A model generated the notes under the pieces. The model had not been told where the DNA came from. It did no database searches and was given only the letters and a program-made list of their open reading frames with translations. Source: Dinoroseobacter sp039192165 (GTDB lineage: Bacteria > Pseudomonadota > Alphaproteobacteria > Rhodobacterales > Rhodobacteraceae). From it: a stretch of DNA of 64,000 bases. Made by a program: the position numbers and the translations under genes. This document shows, piece after piece, positions 43,546-52,476 of the stretch (the first letter of the stretch is position 1; each line of letters opens with the position of its first letter). The stretch is from contig JBCCXD010000003.1 in the NCBI GenBank assembly GCA_039192165.1, forward strand, positions 347,153 to 411,152, in the 5' to 3' direction.

Positions 43546-44042
43546 GCCGCCAGTACCTCATGTCGGGCGCCGCCTTCGGAAAGGGTTGAGCGATAAAGAC
43601 AGAACTCGGTGGCCTCAAACTGTGGAACCGGTGTCCGGAAGACCGGCAGATCGGATGGCACGCTACGGCCGCGCGTGAGTGTGACATGCGGTCGGAAGCG
43701 GCGCCGAGGCAATGCGAGGCCAGTGCCACGCGCAACGGTGGTTATCTGTTTGGCAAAACTGGCGAGATGCGGGTCATCGTTGACCTCAATAACAATCAGC
43801 TTCTGGCGTGTGGCGGGGTACACAGCCAGTCCGGTGAATTGAACGCAAGGGGCGGGTGAGCGCAGGCGCGACAGTTCGAAATGCAGCTCGTCCAGGACGG
43901 TTTCGGCAACGTCACCCAGAAACGCGAGTGTCAGGTGAAGGTTCTCTTCAGGTACAGCCCGCCCATGCGCCAGAGCATTTTGTAAGCCGACCAATGCTGT
44001 AATGCTCGGCTCGGGGATGGGAAAGGCGATGAATGCACGCAT
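43530..44042 (-). CDS. thpR: RNA 2',3'-cyclic phosphodiesterase ThpR (LigT family)
   Basis: 170-residue 2H phosphoesterase. The two catalytic motifs are HLTLAFLGD (near 36) and HVTLTRGRS (near 120). The start RAFIAFPIPEPSITALVGLQ is typical. The substrate in vivo is uncertain for the family. Tail-to-tail overlap with recO. Confidence 0.93.
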   Translation of the reverse strand: MRAFIAFPIPEPSITALVGLQNALAHGRAVPEENLHLTLAFLGDVAETVLDELHFELSRLRSPAPCVQFTGLAVYPATRQKLIVIEVNDDPHLASFAKQITTVARGTGLALPRRRFRPHVTLTRGRSVPSDLPVFRTPVPQFEATEFCLYRSTLSEGGARHEVLAAYSLV

Positions 44043-44121
44043 AGCCGCAGCCTAAGCGAGCTCTGCCGCGCGAAGAACCCCGCATGGTCCCACGATTGTG
44101 AGTGTTCTGATCGTCCGCGGG

Positions 44122-45816
44122 TCAGCCGAGCAGCCGGCGCGCGATGACTTGTGCCTGAATCTCTCCGGCGCCTTCGAAGATGTTGAGAATGCGGGCGTCA
44201 CACAGAATGCGGCTCACGGCGTATTCCAATGCAAAGCCGTTCCCTCCGTGAATTTGCAGTGCGTTGTCTGCGGCGGCCCAGGCCACCCGAGCGCCGAGAA
44301 GTTTGGCCATCCCTGCCTCGACATCGCAGCGCTGGCCGTGGTCCTTTTCCCATGCAGAGAAGTAGGTCAACTGGCGCGCCACCATGATCTCGACAGCCAT
44401 CATGGCGAGTTTGCTGGAGACGCGCGGGAAGGCGATGAGTGCCTTGCCGAATTGCTTGCGATCCTCGGCGTACTGCATGCCGACATCCAGGGCCGACTGA
44501 GCTACACCAATGGCGCGCGCCGCGGTTTGGATCCGGGCACTCTCGAAGGTCTCCATTAGTTGTTTGAAGCCCTTGCCCTCTTCCTGACCGAGCAGGTTCT
44601 CGCCCTTCACTTTGAAGTCGTCGAAATTGAGAGTGTATTCCTTCATCCCGCGATAGCCGAGTACCTCGATCTCACCTCCGGAAATACCTGGGTCTTGCCA
44701 GGGCTGTTCGTCGGTGCCGGGTGTCTTTTCGGCGAGGAACATCGAAAGGCCCTTGTAGTCGTCGGTATCAGGGACAGTCCGCGCCAGCACGGTCATGACA
44801 TGGGTGCGCGCAGCGTGGGTAATCCAGGTTTTGTTGCCGTTGATGATCCAATCACCGTCCCCGTTTTTAACGGCCTTGGTCCGCAGAGCGCCGAGGTCTG
44901 ACCCCGTATTGGGTTCTGTAAAGACAGCGGTGGGCAGAATTTCACCAGAGGCCAGACCAGGAAGCCATTTCTCTTTTTGTTCCTGAGTTCCGCCTGCGAT
45001 CACGAGCTCGGCGGCAATCTCGGACCGTGTGCCGAGCGAACCCACCCCGATATAGCCGCGCGACAGCTCTTCCGAAACCACGCACATGGAGGCCTTGGAT
45101 AGGCCAAGGCCACCGAAATTCTCAGGGATCGTCAATCCGAACACACCCATTTCGGCAAGTTCCTCGATGATTTCCATCGGGATCAGCTGGTCCTTCAGGT
45201 GCCATTCGTGTGCTTCGGGCAAAACCCGGTCCACGGTGTAGCGGCGGAATTGCTCCCGGATCATTTCAAGTTCTTCGTCGAGACCTGTGGCGCCGACCGT
45301 GATCTCTGCGGAGCGCTCCTGCATCAAGGTAACCAGGCGTGTGCGCGCGGAGACGGTGTTGCCTTTCTGGGTCAGCGTCATGACCGCGTCATCCATCAGG
45401 ACATTCTGATTTTCTTGAGTGAGGCCCAAATCCTGCAGGCGCACAATCTCGCCCTGGTTCATCGGGATGCCGCCGTAGATCTGCCAGAGGTATTCCCCGA
45501 ACGCGATCTGATGGATCAGCTGCTCGACTTCGCCGAACTTGCCGTCCGCTGTCAGCCGCTCTGCCCACTTCTGCATCTGACGAAGAGCTTCGACATAGGT
45601 TGCCAGCCACGCCAAACCGTGCGCCGCCGTCTGATCCAACTCTAGAAGTTCTCCGGAAATACGGCCGTCTTTGGTGAAACGGAATTTCAGGGTTTCAACT
45701 GCTTTCGCCAGTATAGCCTCTGCCGGGGCTACGGCTGCGCCGGTCAGGTTCAAAAGGTTGGGAAGGATCGTCGGCGGGGCTTCTGCCAGGGCAATGTCCT
45801 GTCCGTCATGGGGCAT
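44122..45816 (-). CDS. mcd: Acyl-CoA dehydrogenase, probably (2S)-methylsuccinyl-CoA dehydrogenase
   Basis: 564-residue flavoprotein with an extra N-terminal domain of about 150 residues (PHDGQDIALAEAPPTILPNL…AAHGLAWLATYVEALRQMQK) before the normal dehydrogenase core (FGLTIPENFGGLGLSKASMC, TEPNTGSDLGALRTKAV, GNKTWITHAARTHVMTVLAR, QIHGGNGFALEYAVSRILCD, ARILNIFEGAGEIQAQVIAR). This layout and size fit Mcd of the ethylmalonyl-CoA pathway, which oxidises methylsuccinyl-CoA to mesaconyl-CoA and passes electrons to ETF (genes at 56.7-58.3 kb). ATG 45816 has GGAGAA before it; the longer frame is AT-rich promoter DNA. RamB-like sites lie upstream. The alternative is an uncharacterised long acyl-CoA dehydrogenase. 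Confidence 0.75.
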   Translation of the reverse strand: MPHDGQDIALAEAPPTILPNLLNLTGAAVAPAEAILAKAVETLKFRFTKDGRISGELLELDQTAAHGLAWLATYVEALRQMQKWAERLTADGKFGEVEQLIHQIAFGEYLWQIYGGIPMNQGEIVRLQDLGLTQENQNVLMDDAVMTLTQKGNTVSARTRLVTLMQERSAEITVGATGLDEELEMIREQFRRYTVDRVLPEAHEWHLKDQLIPMEIIEELAEMGVFGLTIPENFGGLGLSKASMCVVSEELSRGYIGVGSLGTRSEIAAELVIAGGTQEQKEKWLPGLASGEILPTAVFTEPNTGSDLGALRTKAVKNGDGDWIINGNKTWITHAARTHVMTVLARTVPDTDDYKGLSMFLAEKTPGTDEQPWQDPGISGGEIEVLGYRGMKEYTLNFDDFKVKGENLLGQEEGKGFKQLMETFESARIQTAARAIGVAQSALDVGMQYAEDRKQFGKALIAFPRVSSKLAMMAVEIMVARQLTYFSAWEKDHGQRCDVEAGMAKLLGARVAWAAADNALQIHGGNGFALEYAVSRILCDARILNIFEGAGEIQAQVIARRLLG

Positions 45817-45838
45817 TGTTCTTCTCCAAATCTCGCGG

Positions 45839-45895
45839 TTGCGAACGGGATAGGGTGTTTGCAAACGCAGCGCAAGAAAAATTCGCAAACGCAGC
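45839..45895 (-). promoter_or_regulatory. RamB/PccR (ScfR family)-like sites upstream of mcd
   Basis: In the 274-base gap between mcd and the divergent permease, TTTGCAAACGCAGC (45858-45871) is repeated 24 bases further on as TTCGCAAACGCAGC (45882-45895), and TTGCGAA stands at 45839-45845. TTTGCAAA-type sequences are recognised by short-chain fatty acyl-CoA regulators such as RamB and PccR, known to control acyl-CoA carboxylation and the ethylmalonyl-CoA pathway. The regulator itself is not in the window. The rest of the gap (45896-46090) shows no gene. Confidence 0.55.
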
Positions 45896-46090
45896 ATTAA
45901 ACGAAGGATTATAACTCGCAACCAACGCCAGAGCGCAAGGTAAAACGGAAAATTGCATCACTTCGAAGTCCATTCCATGTGGCGAATGGGAGCAGCCAGC
46001 ACGTGCTGCGATGCAGGAATTTGTACGCGATTCGTCAGTTGGTTGCGGTCCTATCCATAGCGGGTTAAGGCGCTGACATTGGAGACCCGG

Positions 46091-46855
46091 ATGGAAGTTC
46101 TACAGTCACTTTCCGGCACTGTTGTCGTTTTTCTGATCGCGGTCGCGGTCTTTGCCGGCGTGGTCAAAGGGGCTGTTGGCTTTGCCATGCCGCTGATCAT
46201 GATGTCGGGATTGTCGGCGGTTCTGCCCGTACCGGTGGCGTTGGCTGGGCTGATCTTGCCAACCCTTGTGATGAACATCTGGCAAGCTTTGCGTGGTGGT
46301 CTGGATGCGTTCACAGACGCCGCGCGCAAATACCTGAGACTTCTTGGTCTCGTTTTGCTGTTTATTGTACTCGCTGGTCAGCTGGTCGTGGCGCTGCCCG
46401 AAGCCGTTCTTTCAGCCATGATTGGTGTTCCAGTGACGTTTTATGCCGCCAGTCAACTGTTGGGCTGGAGACTGCGGATCGCGCCCGAGCACCGCCGCCG
46501 GGCCGAAATCGGCACAGGGATTGTGGCGGGTTTTTTCGGCGGATTCAGCGGTATTTGGGGGCCACCTATTGTGGCCTACCTCACTGCGCTTGATACCCCC
46601 AAAGCGGAGCAGGTCCGCGCTCAGGGAATGCTCTATGGACTCGGCAGTGTCGCTTTCCTGCTTACGCATATTCGGACAGGAATCGTAACTCCGGTCTCTT
46701 TGCAGTTTTCCGCCGCGCTCCTGCTGCCCGCGGCGCTTGGAATGGCAATTGGCTTTTGGTTGCAAGACCGAATGGATCAGCAAAGATTTCAGCAGGCCAC
46801 AATGGTCCTTCTGCTGATCGCTGGGGTCAACCTGATCCGTCGCTCGATCATGTAA
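46091..46855 (+). CDS. TauE/SafE family permease
   Basis: 254-residue membrane protein with about eight helices; VAVFAGVVKGAVGFAMPLIM near the start and GIVAGFFGGFSGIWGPPIVA in the second half are the two inverted TauE/SafE repeats. GGAG lies six bases before ATG 46091; a TTG four codons upstream is less likely. Transports an anion, perhaps a sulfur compound or organic acid; unspecified. It overlaps the converging acyltransferase by eight bases. Confidence 0.88.
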   Translation: MEVLQSLSGTVVVFLIAVAVFAGVVKGAVGFAMPLIMMSGLSAVLPVPVALAGLILPTLVMNIWQALRGGLDAFTDAARKYLRLLGLVLLFIVLAGQLVVALPEAVLSAMIGVPVTFYAASQLLGWRLRIAPEHRRRAEIGTGIVAGFFGGFSGIWGPPIVAYLTALDTPKAEQVRAQGMLYGLGSVAFLLTHIRTGIVTPVSLQFSAALLLPAALGMAIGFWLQDRMDQQRFQQATMVLLLIAGVNLIRRSIM

Positions 46856-47723
46856 GATCGAGCGTTCGGGCACGCAGCCATTCCATGAAACCGCGCGGGT
46901 TGGCTTTCCAGGTCGCCACCTCTTCGTCAGTCAGGGGTTTACCGACGACAGGCGCTTGCGGCTTGTTCAATGCATGGACGACCTCGTGCAGCAAAAGACC
47001 CTGCCGCAAAGGAGCCCAGACCAGATTTGCGATCTGGTACCAGCGAGAATTCTGGCCCTTAAAATGGATCGGAACGACCGCTGCGCCGCTGCGCTGAATC
47101 ATTTTTGCGGTGAATGGGTTCCATTCCTGTTCAATGGCCGGTCCGAACCAGGTTTCCGAACTGGCAACCACTCCGGAGGGAAACACGACGATGGCCCCGC
47201 CTTTGGCAAGATGCGCCATGGCCTCTTTGCGCATCTCCAAATTCTTCTGCAGAGCATCGTCTTCGTGGGGGAAGGGAACCGGGATCATAAAGTCTTGGAT
47301 TTCTTCCACGTCTGTCAGAAGTGATCGTGTCAGGATTTTGTAGTCAGTCCGTACACGACCGATCAGATCGGCCAGGATCATCCCGTCAACAAGCCCATGC
47401 GGGTGATTGGCGACGACAATAACCGGACCGGTTGCAGGAATGTGTGCTATCTGCTCAGGCGGTGTTGTCAGCGCGATTCCCATGATATCCAGTGCTTTCC
47501 GCCAGAAAGCCTGGCCATGTGGCACACCCTGGCGTTCGAAAATCCGGATCAGACGCAGGAGCCGCAGCTTGCCCGTCACCATTTCAATAGATCGAATGAC
47601 GAACGCTGCGCCGGGATCGGTGAAAGTCTTGGCATAGGACAGATTACGGCCGTCATAGGGTTCCGCTACCTGCTTTGGCGCGCCTGAGGGCGGCGCAGCG
47701 CCTTGTAGGGTGCTGTCTGTCAC
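46848..47723 (-). CDS. Lysophospholipid acyltransferase family protein
   Basis: 291-residue PlsC-like protein. Substrate-binding block VIVVANHPHGLVDGMILADL (near 110), then FMIPVPFPHEDDALQKNLEM, GGAIVVFPSGVVASSETWFG (the FPEG-equivalent) and AAVVPIHFKGQNS. The motif reads NHPHGLVDG rather than the textbook HX4D, as in a subgroup of these enzymes. Acyl acceptor unknown; ornithine-lipid or phospholipid assembly is possible. Its start is 61 bases past the HPr stop on the same strand. Confidence 0.82.
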   Translation of the reverse strand: MTDSTLQGAAPPSGAPKQVAEPYDGRNLSYAKTFTDPGAAFVIRSIEMVTGKLRLLRLIRIFERQGVPHGQAFWRKALDIMGIALTTPPEQIAHIPATGPVIVVANHPHGLVDGMILADLIGRVRTDYKILTRSLLTDVEEIQDFMIPVPFPHEDDALQKNLEMRKEAMAHLAKGGAIVVFPSGVVASSETWFGPAIEQEWNPFTAKMIQRSGAAVVPIHFKGQNSRWYQIANLVWAPLRQGLLLHEVVHALNKPQAPVVGKPLTDEEVATWKANPRGFMEWLRARTLDLT

Positions 47724-47784
47724 GAAGTTTCCCTTGTATTCGCCCGAATCCGCTCCGCGCGGATACCCGTACTATGTGCCTTGC

Positions 47785-48054
47785 TCAGAACTCTTCGCCA
47801 AACCGGCTTGCCACCAGTGCCTCCAGCGCAGCGGCAAGTTCTCGCGCAGCAGGACCTTTCGTTTGCACCTGTATGGAAGTTCCCTTGCTGGCGGCAAGCA
47901 TCAAGAGCCCCATTATCGAATCGCCAGCGGCGGACAGCCCGTCCTTTTCGACCTCGGCGCTTGCGTCATGTGCTTCCACGCATTCGACGAATTTCGCCGA
48001 AGCACGGGCATGTAGCCCCTTTTCATTCACGATTTGTAATTCCTGGCGGATCAT
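47785..48054 (-). CDS. ptsH: HPr phosphocarrier protein
   Basis: 89-residue HPr. The EI-phosphorylated His is in NEKGLHARASAKFVE (residue 15) and the HprK-regulated Ser in AGDSIMGLLMLAASKG (about 46). Lies with EIIA and HprK but without any sugar permease, the alphaproteobacterial regulatory PTS arrangement. Confidence 0.96.
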   Translation of the reverse strand: MIRQELQIVNEKGLHARASAKFVECVEAHDASAEVEKDGLSAAGDSIMGLLMLAASKGTSIQVQTKGPAARELAAALEALVASRFGEEF

Positions 48055-48065
48055 CTGACCTCCCT

Positions 48066-48455
48066 TCAGACAGTCCCGTCAAAGCTATTTATATACTTGC
48101 GACCGGCCTCCAGAGAAAGCCTAACTGCATCGGCAAGCGCTGCGTCTCGCGATTTTGCCAGTTTGATAAGCATCGGAAGGTTCGCGCCGTACAGGATCTG
48201 GCGGTTCTGAGGTGCACATGCGCGCAAACTCAGGTTCGACGGCGAGCCCCCGAACATGTCGGTGACGACCACAACACCTTGGCCCTGATCGACCGCATCT
48301 GCCGCGGCACAAATCTCTGCTTGCTTGGCATCCCGGTCGCAGTCTTCCGAAATCGTGATCGCTTCAATTGCGGTTTGTTTGCCGACCACATGTTCAACTG
48401 CTGCGAGGTATTCGCGCGCCAGCCCTCCATGTGCAACAATCACGATACCAATCAC
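48066..48455 (-). CDS. PTS system EIIA, mannose/fructose type
   Basis: 129-residue EIIA-Man domain: IGIVIVAHGGLAREYLAAVE with the phosphorylated His (about residue 9), VVVVTDMFGGSPSNLSLRAC, and RQILYGANLPMLIKLA. Start GTG 48455, since GAGGTGG precedes it; the upstream frame belongs to the rapZ end. No EIIB/C/D permease genes are nearby, so it is regulatory, as the EIIAs partnered with ChvG/ChvI and HprK in this group. Confidence 0.93.
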   Translation of the reverse strand: MIGIVIVAHGGLAREYLAAVEHVVGKQTAIEAITISEDCDRDAKQAEICAAADAVDQGQGVVVVTDMFGGSPSNLSLRACAPQNRQILYGANLPMLIKLAKSRDAALADAVRLSLEAGRKYINSFDGTV

Positions 48456-48465
48456 ACCACCACCT

Positions 48466-49392
48466 CTACACGCGGCCTTGGGGAATCCCGCCCCGACCGT
48501 CCAGTTCACGATGCCTTATAGACACTCGCCAGCCATCCTCGGCAAGAGCGCTCGCCAGCTTTTCGGCAAGTGCAACGCTGCGGTGTTGTCCTCCGGTACA
48601 ACCAAAAGCAATGGACAGGTGCGACTTTCCCTCCTCGACATAGGCCGGCAGCAGCAGGCGGGACAAAGACAGTATGTGGTCGAAGAAAGGCGCAAATCGC
48701 GAATCCTCCGCAACGTAGGAGGCCACTTCCGGCGATCGGCCATCCAGCCCGCGCAGCGCGGGTTCCCAATACGGATTCTGTAGAAAGCGGACATCGAATA
48801 CCATGTCTGCACTGCGGGGGACGCCGCGTTTGTAGGAAAACGACTGCAGAGCCAGCGACAGCCGGCTTTCGTCGGCTTGTCCAAACCAGCGCGCCAATTC
48901 TGCGCGCAGATCATGCGGGCTCATGTCCGTCGTATCGATCAGAGTGTCGGCGTGGTCGCGTGCGAGAGCCAGCAAGTTTCTTTCGCGCCGGATCCCGTCA
49001 ATCGGACTTTCGGCTTGAGCCATTGGGTGGCGGCGGCGGGTCTCGGAAAATCTGCGTACCAACTTGTCGTCGCGGCAATCCAGAAAAATCAGTTCTGGGC
49101 GGATGCGCGAGTCAAGGCGCAGCGTGTTAATCAAATCGAGCAGACCCTCGATACTGAAATCGCGGGTGCGGACATCCAGTCCAAGCGCGATCGGTCGGGA
49201 CAGAGGCGGGCCATCCAGAAGACGTGGCACCAGCGATAGGGGAATGTTGTCGATGGCCTCAAACCCCATGTCTTCCAGCCCGCGTATGGCCGTCGTGCGG
49301 CCCGCTCCCGAAGGACCGGTGACCAGAAGTAGCCTGACGCGATCCGAGGTCTCGCGCGAGGTCTCTTCTGTCTCAATCTCTGACTGCGGCAT
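48466..49392 (-). CDS. rapZ: RNase adapter / nucleotide-binding protein RapZ
   Basis: 308-residue YvcJ/RapZ protein. P-loop LLLVTGPSGAGRTTAIRGLE carries Arg where most RapZ have Lys; the C-terminal domain has SYKRGVPRSADMVFDVRFLQ and NPYWEP, then SIAFGCTGGQHRSVALAEKL. In E. coli RapZ directs RNase E to GlmZ; in alphaproteobacteria its target is unclear. ATG 49392 or 49434 could start it; the former lies after hprK, the latter overlaps it by 17 bases. Confidence 0.92.
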   Translation of the reverse strand: MPQSEIETEETSRETSDRVRLLLVTGPSGAGRTTAIRGLEDMGFEAIDNIPLSLVPRLLDGPPLSRPIALGLDVRTRDFSIEGLLDLINTLRLDSRIRPELIFLDCRDDKLVRRFSETRRRHPMAQAESPIDGIRRERNLLALARDHADTLIDTTDMSPHDLRAELARWFGQADESRLSLALQSFSYKRGVPRSADMVFDVRFLQNPYWEPALRGLDGRSPEVASYVAEDSRFAPFFDHILSLSRLLLPAYVEEGKSHLSIAFGCTGGQHRSVALAEKLASALAEDGWRVSIRHRELDGRGGIPQGRV

Positions 49393-49417
49393 TCGTAACG
49401 TCCATCGGTAGGCGCGA

Positions 49418-49867
49418 TCAATCCGACCGGCCATGCCTGAGATATTGCAAAATTGCGGCGGGAAAATGGGAATCCTCTACCTTGTGAAGGCAAGGCAGCC
49501 GGACCCCAAGCAGGTCTGTGGTGCGCCACGGCGGAAGCCGGTCGGTTTCAACTATTCCAAGGTTGGCCACCAGAGTGACCTGCGCGCGCCGCACCACGCT
49601 GGCGCGCAGGATCCCGATACCATACGCCTCAATGCGGCCCGAGATGTTGGGTGCGGGCGTGGCAAGAAGTGCGTCACCTGATCGCGACAGGGCGGTTTGG
49701 TCATCGCTGATCAGGTCGGCGCCCAGCGCCAGAAGCTGCAGTGCAATCGAGGATTTACCGCTGCCTGAAGGACCCGTGAGCAGGACGGCGTTGCCGTCAC
49801 ATGCGACGGCAGTTGCGTGCAGAAGTCGGTCCGTCGGTGGAACGATATGACCGGCGGATTGGGCCAT
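49418..49867 (-). CDS. hprK: HPr kinase/phosphorylase, short form
   Basis: 149 residues, only the catalytic domain of HprK; the N-terminal domain of Firmicutes HprK is missing, as usual in alphaproteobacteria. HATAVACDGNAVLLTGPSGS then GKSSIALQLLALGADLISDD gives Walker A and the catalytic Asp pair; GILRASVVRRAQVTLVANLG follows. It phosphorylates HPr Ser46. It follows ChvG by three bases, tying carbon/PTS signalling to the envelope-stress kinase. Confidence 0.95.
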   Translation of the reverse strand: MAQSAGHIVPPTDRLLHATAVACDGNAVLLTGPSGSGKSSIALQLLALGADLISDDQTALSRSGDALLATPAPNISGRIEAYGIGILRASVVRRAQVTLVANLGIVETDRLPPWRTTDLLGVRLPCLHKVEDSHFPAAILQYLRHGRSD

Positions 49868-49870
49868 AGG

Positions 49871-51589
49871 TCACAGTGGAAGACCCACGACAAAGCGAGC
49901 GCCAAGCGGCTCTGAAGTGGGGTCAAATTCGGTTGGCCGGATGTTCTCGGACCAGATCACACCGCCATGGGCTTCGATAATCTGCTTGGAGATTGCGAGC
50001 CCCAGGCCTGAGTGATTGCCGAATTGCCGCTCGGGGCGCTCGGAGTAGAAACGCGTGAAGATCTTGGTCAGTGCCTCTTCAGGGATGCCGGGACCTGTAT
50101 CCTCGACCACCACAAGAACCCGGTTATCGCGCTGGCGCGCCCAGAGACGCACGGCATCGCCTTCTTCGCAAAACGAAATCGCATTCCCGAGCAGGTTTAC
50201 AAAGACCTGTGCGAGCCGCGGCTCAAGACCCTGGATGATGACCGGGGTATCGGGCATATCGGTGATGAAATCGATCCCCTGGCTTGCAGCCTCTTCGGCG
50301 TGATAGTCCGTCAGATTGCGCAGCATCTTTATGAGGTCGAAGGCTTCTTCTTCTTCCTTCACGAGTTCGCTGTCGAGCCTGGAGGCGTTAGAGATGTCCG
50401 ACACCAGACGGTCAAGGCGACGGACATCATGCTCGATTACGTCCAGCAATTTCTGACGTTGATCCTCGCGCTTGGCCATGCGCAGAGTGCCGGTGGCGGA
50501 GCGCAGCGACGCAAGCGGGTTCTTTATTTCATGCGCGACATCGGCCGCAAATTGCTCGTTGGCGTCGATCCGGTCGTAGAGCGCTGACACCATTCCGCGC
50601 AGTGCGCCGGAGAGCCGGCCAATTTCGTCCGGACGACCGGTTAAGTCTGGGATACGCACGCGCCCCGGGCTCATCTTGCGTGCATTGCGGTCGCGGCCAA
50701 GCTCGGCCGCCGCAGCAAGGTCGGACAATGGGTTGGCAATTGTACCTGCCAGAACCAGGCTCAGCCCGATTGAGACCAGCAGGGCAACGATGAACATTTG
50801 CAGGAACTGTTCGCGCTCGCGTTGCACCAAAAGGTCAATTTCCCCAGACGCGGTAGTCAACGCCACAACCCCAACAACCGTGTTATCAATCACAATAGGC
50901 GTGCCAACCGCAAAGATCTGATTGCCGGAAGGGTTGATCGAATTTTCTATGGCAGTGGAGCCGGTCATTGCTTCGTCAAACAGACTTCTCGCCTGATCCT
51001 CGCCCGACATCAAAACGGGGAGCGTCTCGCGCCCGACGAGACGCGCGATCCCTTCCCAGACGGCGTTCAGGCTATCCGTGATGATGGTCGGGCGCGGGGC
51101 GTCGGTGTCGGTCAGAGAGGCCCAGTCAGACCTGCGGGCCCCTTCAGCGCGCGCAAGCGTGCTTCCATCGGAATCAAACACAAACAATTCGAGGGAGGGG
51201 GCGAGATCGATACTTGCGACCAGTCGCGGAATATCCAGATCTGAAAGGCTGCCCGGGGCTTCGGTTTCGGTGGCGACAGCCTCCAGAACGTCGGCGACAA
51301 GATGGGCTTCAAACACAAGGCCTTGTTCGCGCTGAAAAACCAGGCTGTCCCGGAACGGGTTCAGGTACAGAACCCCCGCGACCAACACCACCAGCGCCAT
51401 CAGGTTGAAGGTGATGATCTTCCGCGCAAGAGGGGAGCTGTTAATCGAAAGCACCCGCTTTGATTTGCGGGCGCTTTGGATGTCGGGGTCACGCTCAGCA
51501 ACACTGTCGACCCAGTCTTCGCCAAGCTCCACTCCGGGTGGCTTGGCGCGACGCTTATGAGGTGGGCCAGACTGAGACGCCAATGTCAT
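49871..51589 (-). CDS. chvG: Sensor histidine kinase ChvG (ExoS/BvrS type)
   Basis: 572-residue membrane kinase. First transmembrane helix near 55-75 (IITFNLMALVVLVAGVLYL), a periplasmic sensor region to about 250, second helix (LQMFIVALLVSIGLSLVLAG), HAMP, H-box FAADVAHEIKNPLASLRSAT, N-box VFVNLLGNAISFC, G-boxes VVVEDTGPGIPEEA and GNHSGLGLAISKQIIEAHGG. ChvG responds to acid or envelope change in rhizobia. Its ATG overlaps the chvI stop by four bases. Confidence 0.95.
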   Translation of the reverse strand: MTLASQSGPPHKRRAKPPGVELGEDWVDSVAERDPDIQSARKSKRVLSINSSPLARKIITFNLMALVVLVAGVLYLNPFRDSLVFQREQGLVFEAHLVADVLEAVATETEAPGSLSDLDIPRLVASIDLAPSLELFVFDSDGSTLARAEGARRSDWASLTDTDAPRPTIITDSLNAVWEGIARLVGRETLPVLMSGEDQARSLFDEAMTGSTAIENSINPSGNQIFAVGTPIVIDNTVVGVVALTTASGEIDLLVQREREQFLQMFIVALLVSIGLSLVLAGTIANPLSDLAAAAELGRDRNARKMSPGRVRIPDLTGRPDEIGRLSGALRGMVSALYDRIDANEQFAADVAHEIKNPLASLRSATGTLRMAKREDQRQKLLDVIEHDVRRLDRLVSDISNASRLDSELVKEEEEAFDLIKMLRNLTDYHAEEAASQGIDFITDMPDTPVIIQGLEPRLAQVFVNLLGNAISFCEEGDAVRLWARQRDNRVLVVVEDTGPGIPEEALTKIFTRFYSERPERQFGNHSGLGLAISKQIIEAHGGVIWSENIRPTEFDPTSEPLGARFVVGLPL

Positions 51590-52287
51590 TCTTCGTTGTA
51601 CTTGTACCCAATGCCGTAGAGCGTTTCGATCGCAGTGAATGTGTCATCCACAGAGCGCATCTTCTTGCGAAGACGTTTGATGTGGCTGTCGATCGTCCGG
51701 TCATCCACGTAGACCTGATCATCATAGGCCACATCCATCAGCTGGTCACGGCTTTTTACAAAGCCAGGACGCTGGGCCAGGGCTTGAAGAAGCAGAAACT
51801 CGGTCACCGTCAGAGCAACGTCCCTGCCTTTCCATGTAACAGCGTGGCGCAGCGGGTCCATTGTCAGGTTCCCACGGATCAACGCCTTACTTTCATCCAC
51901 TTCGCCAGCTTCCGAATTCGCGATAGCTTCCTGGCGGCGCAGTAGTGCCCTTATGCGCTCGACCAGCAGGCGTTGGGAAAACGGTTTCTTGACATAGTCA
52001 TCTGCGCCCATCCGCAAGCCCAGAACTTCGTCAATCTCGTCATCCTTGGATGTCAGAAAGATGACCGGCATCTTTGATTTCTGACGCACCCGCTGGAGCA
52101 GGTCCATGCCATCCATACGGGGCATCTTTATGTCAAACACGCCAAGCTCCGGCATCCGCCGGTTAAAGGCATCGAGGGCCGTTTGGCCGTCATTATAGGT
52201 TTCAACTTCAAATCCCTCAGCTTCCAAAGTGATGGAAACAGAAGTCAGGATATTCCGGTCGTCGTCGACCAACGCGATCCGCGACAT
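51586..52287 (-). CDS. chvI: Response regulator ChvI (OmpR family)
   Basis: 233 residues. Receiver domain with RIALVDDDRNILTSVSITLE and the phospho-Asp in VFDIKMPRMDG (about 52), Lys in PVIFLTSKDDEID; OmpR-type DNA-binding domain with FLLLQALAQRPGFVKSRDQL and VYVDDRTIDSHIKRLRKKMR. ATG 52287 is the conserved MSRIALVDDD start. Partner of ChvG; divergent from pckA. Confidence 0.96.
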   Translation of the reverse strand: MSRIALVDDDRNILTSVSITLEAEGFEVETYNDGQTALDAFNRRMPELGVFDIKMPRMDGMDLLQRVRQKSKMPVIFLTSKDDEIDEVLGLRMGADDYVKKPFSQRLLVERIRALLRRQEAIANSEAGEVDESKALIRGNLTMDPLRHAVTWKGRDVALTVTEFLLLQALAQRPGFVKSRDQLMDVAYDDQVYVDDRTIDSHIKRLRKKMRSVDDTFTAIETLYGIGYKYNEE

Positions 52288-52476
52288 GGGCGAATTCCTT
52301 TTACTGCTGCAGCCTGCCATTATTGTTTTTTATGGCAGGACAATGAGTCTTCAGGGCCCGAGAATCAACCGAATTCTCTTATTTCAGCCCCACTGACGCC
52401 CTGAAAACACGACAAATCGGATAAGAAAGAGCTAAATTTGTGGTATTGTTGCGGCCAATGGGCCTTATTGGGGCAC

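Noticed and set aside
45817..45921. A 35-residue N-terminal extension of the acyl-CoA dehydrogenase
   Set aside because: The extension would translate the operator-like repeats; ATG 45816 has a good ribosome site and matches the family start.
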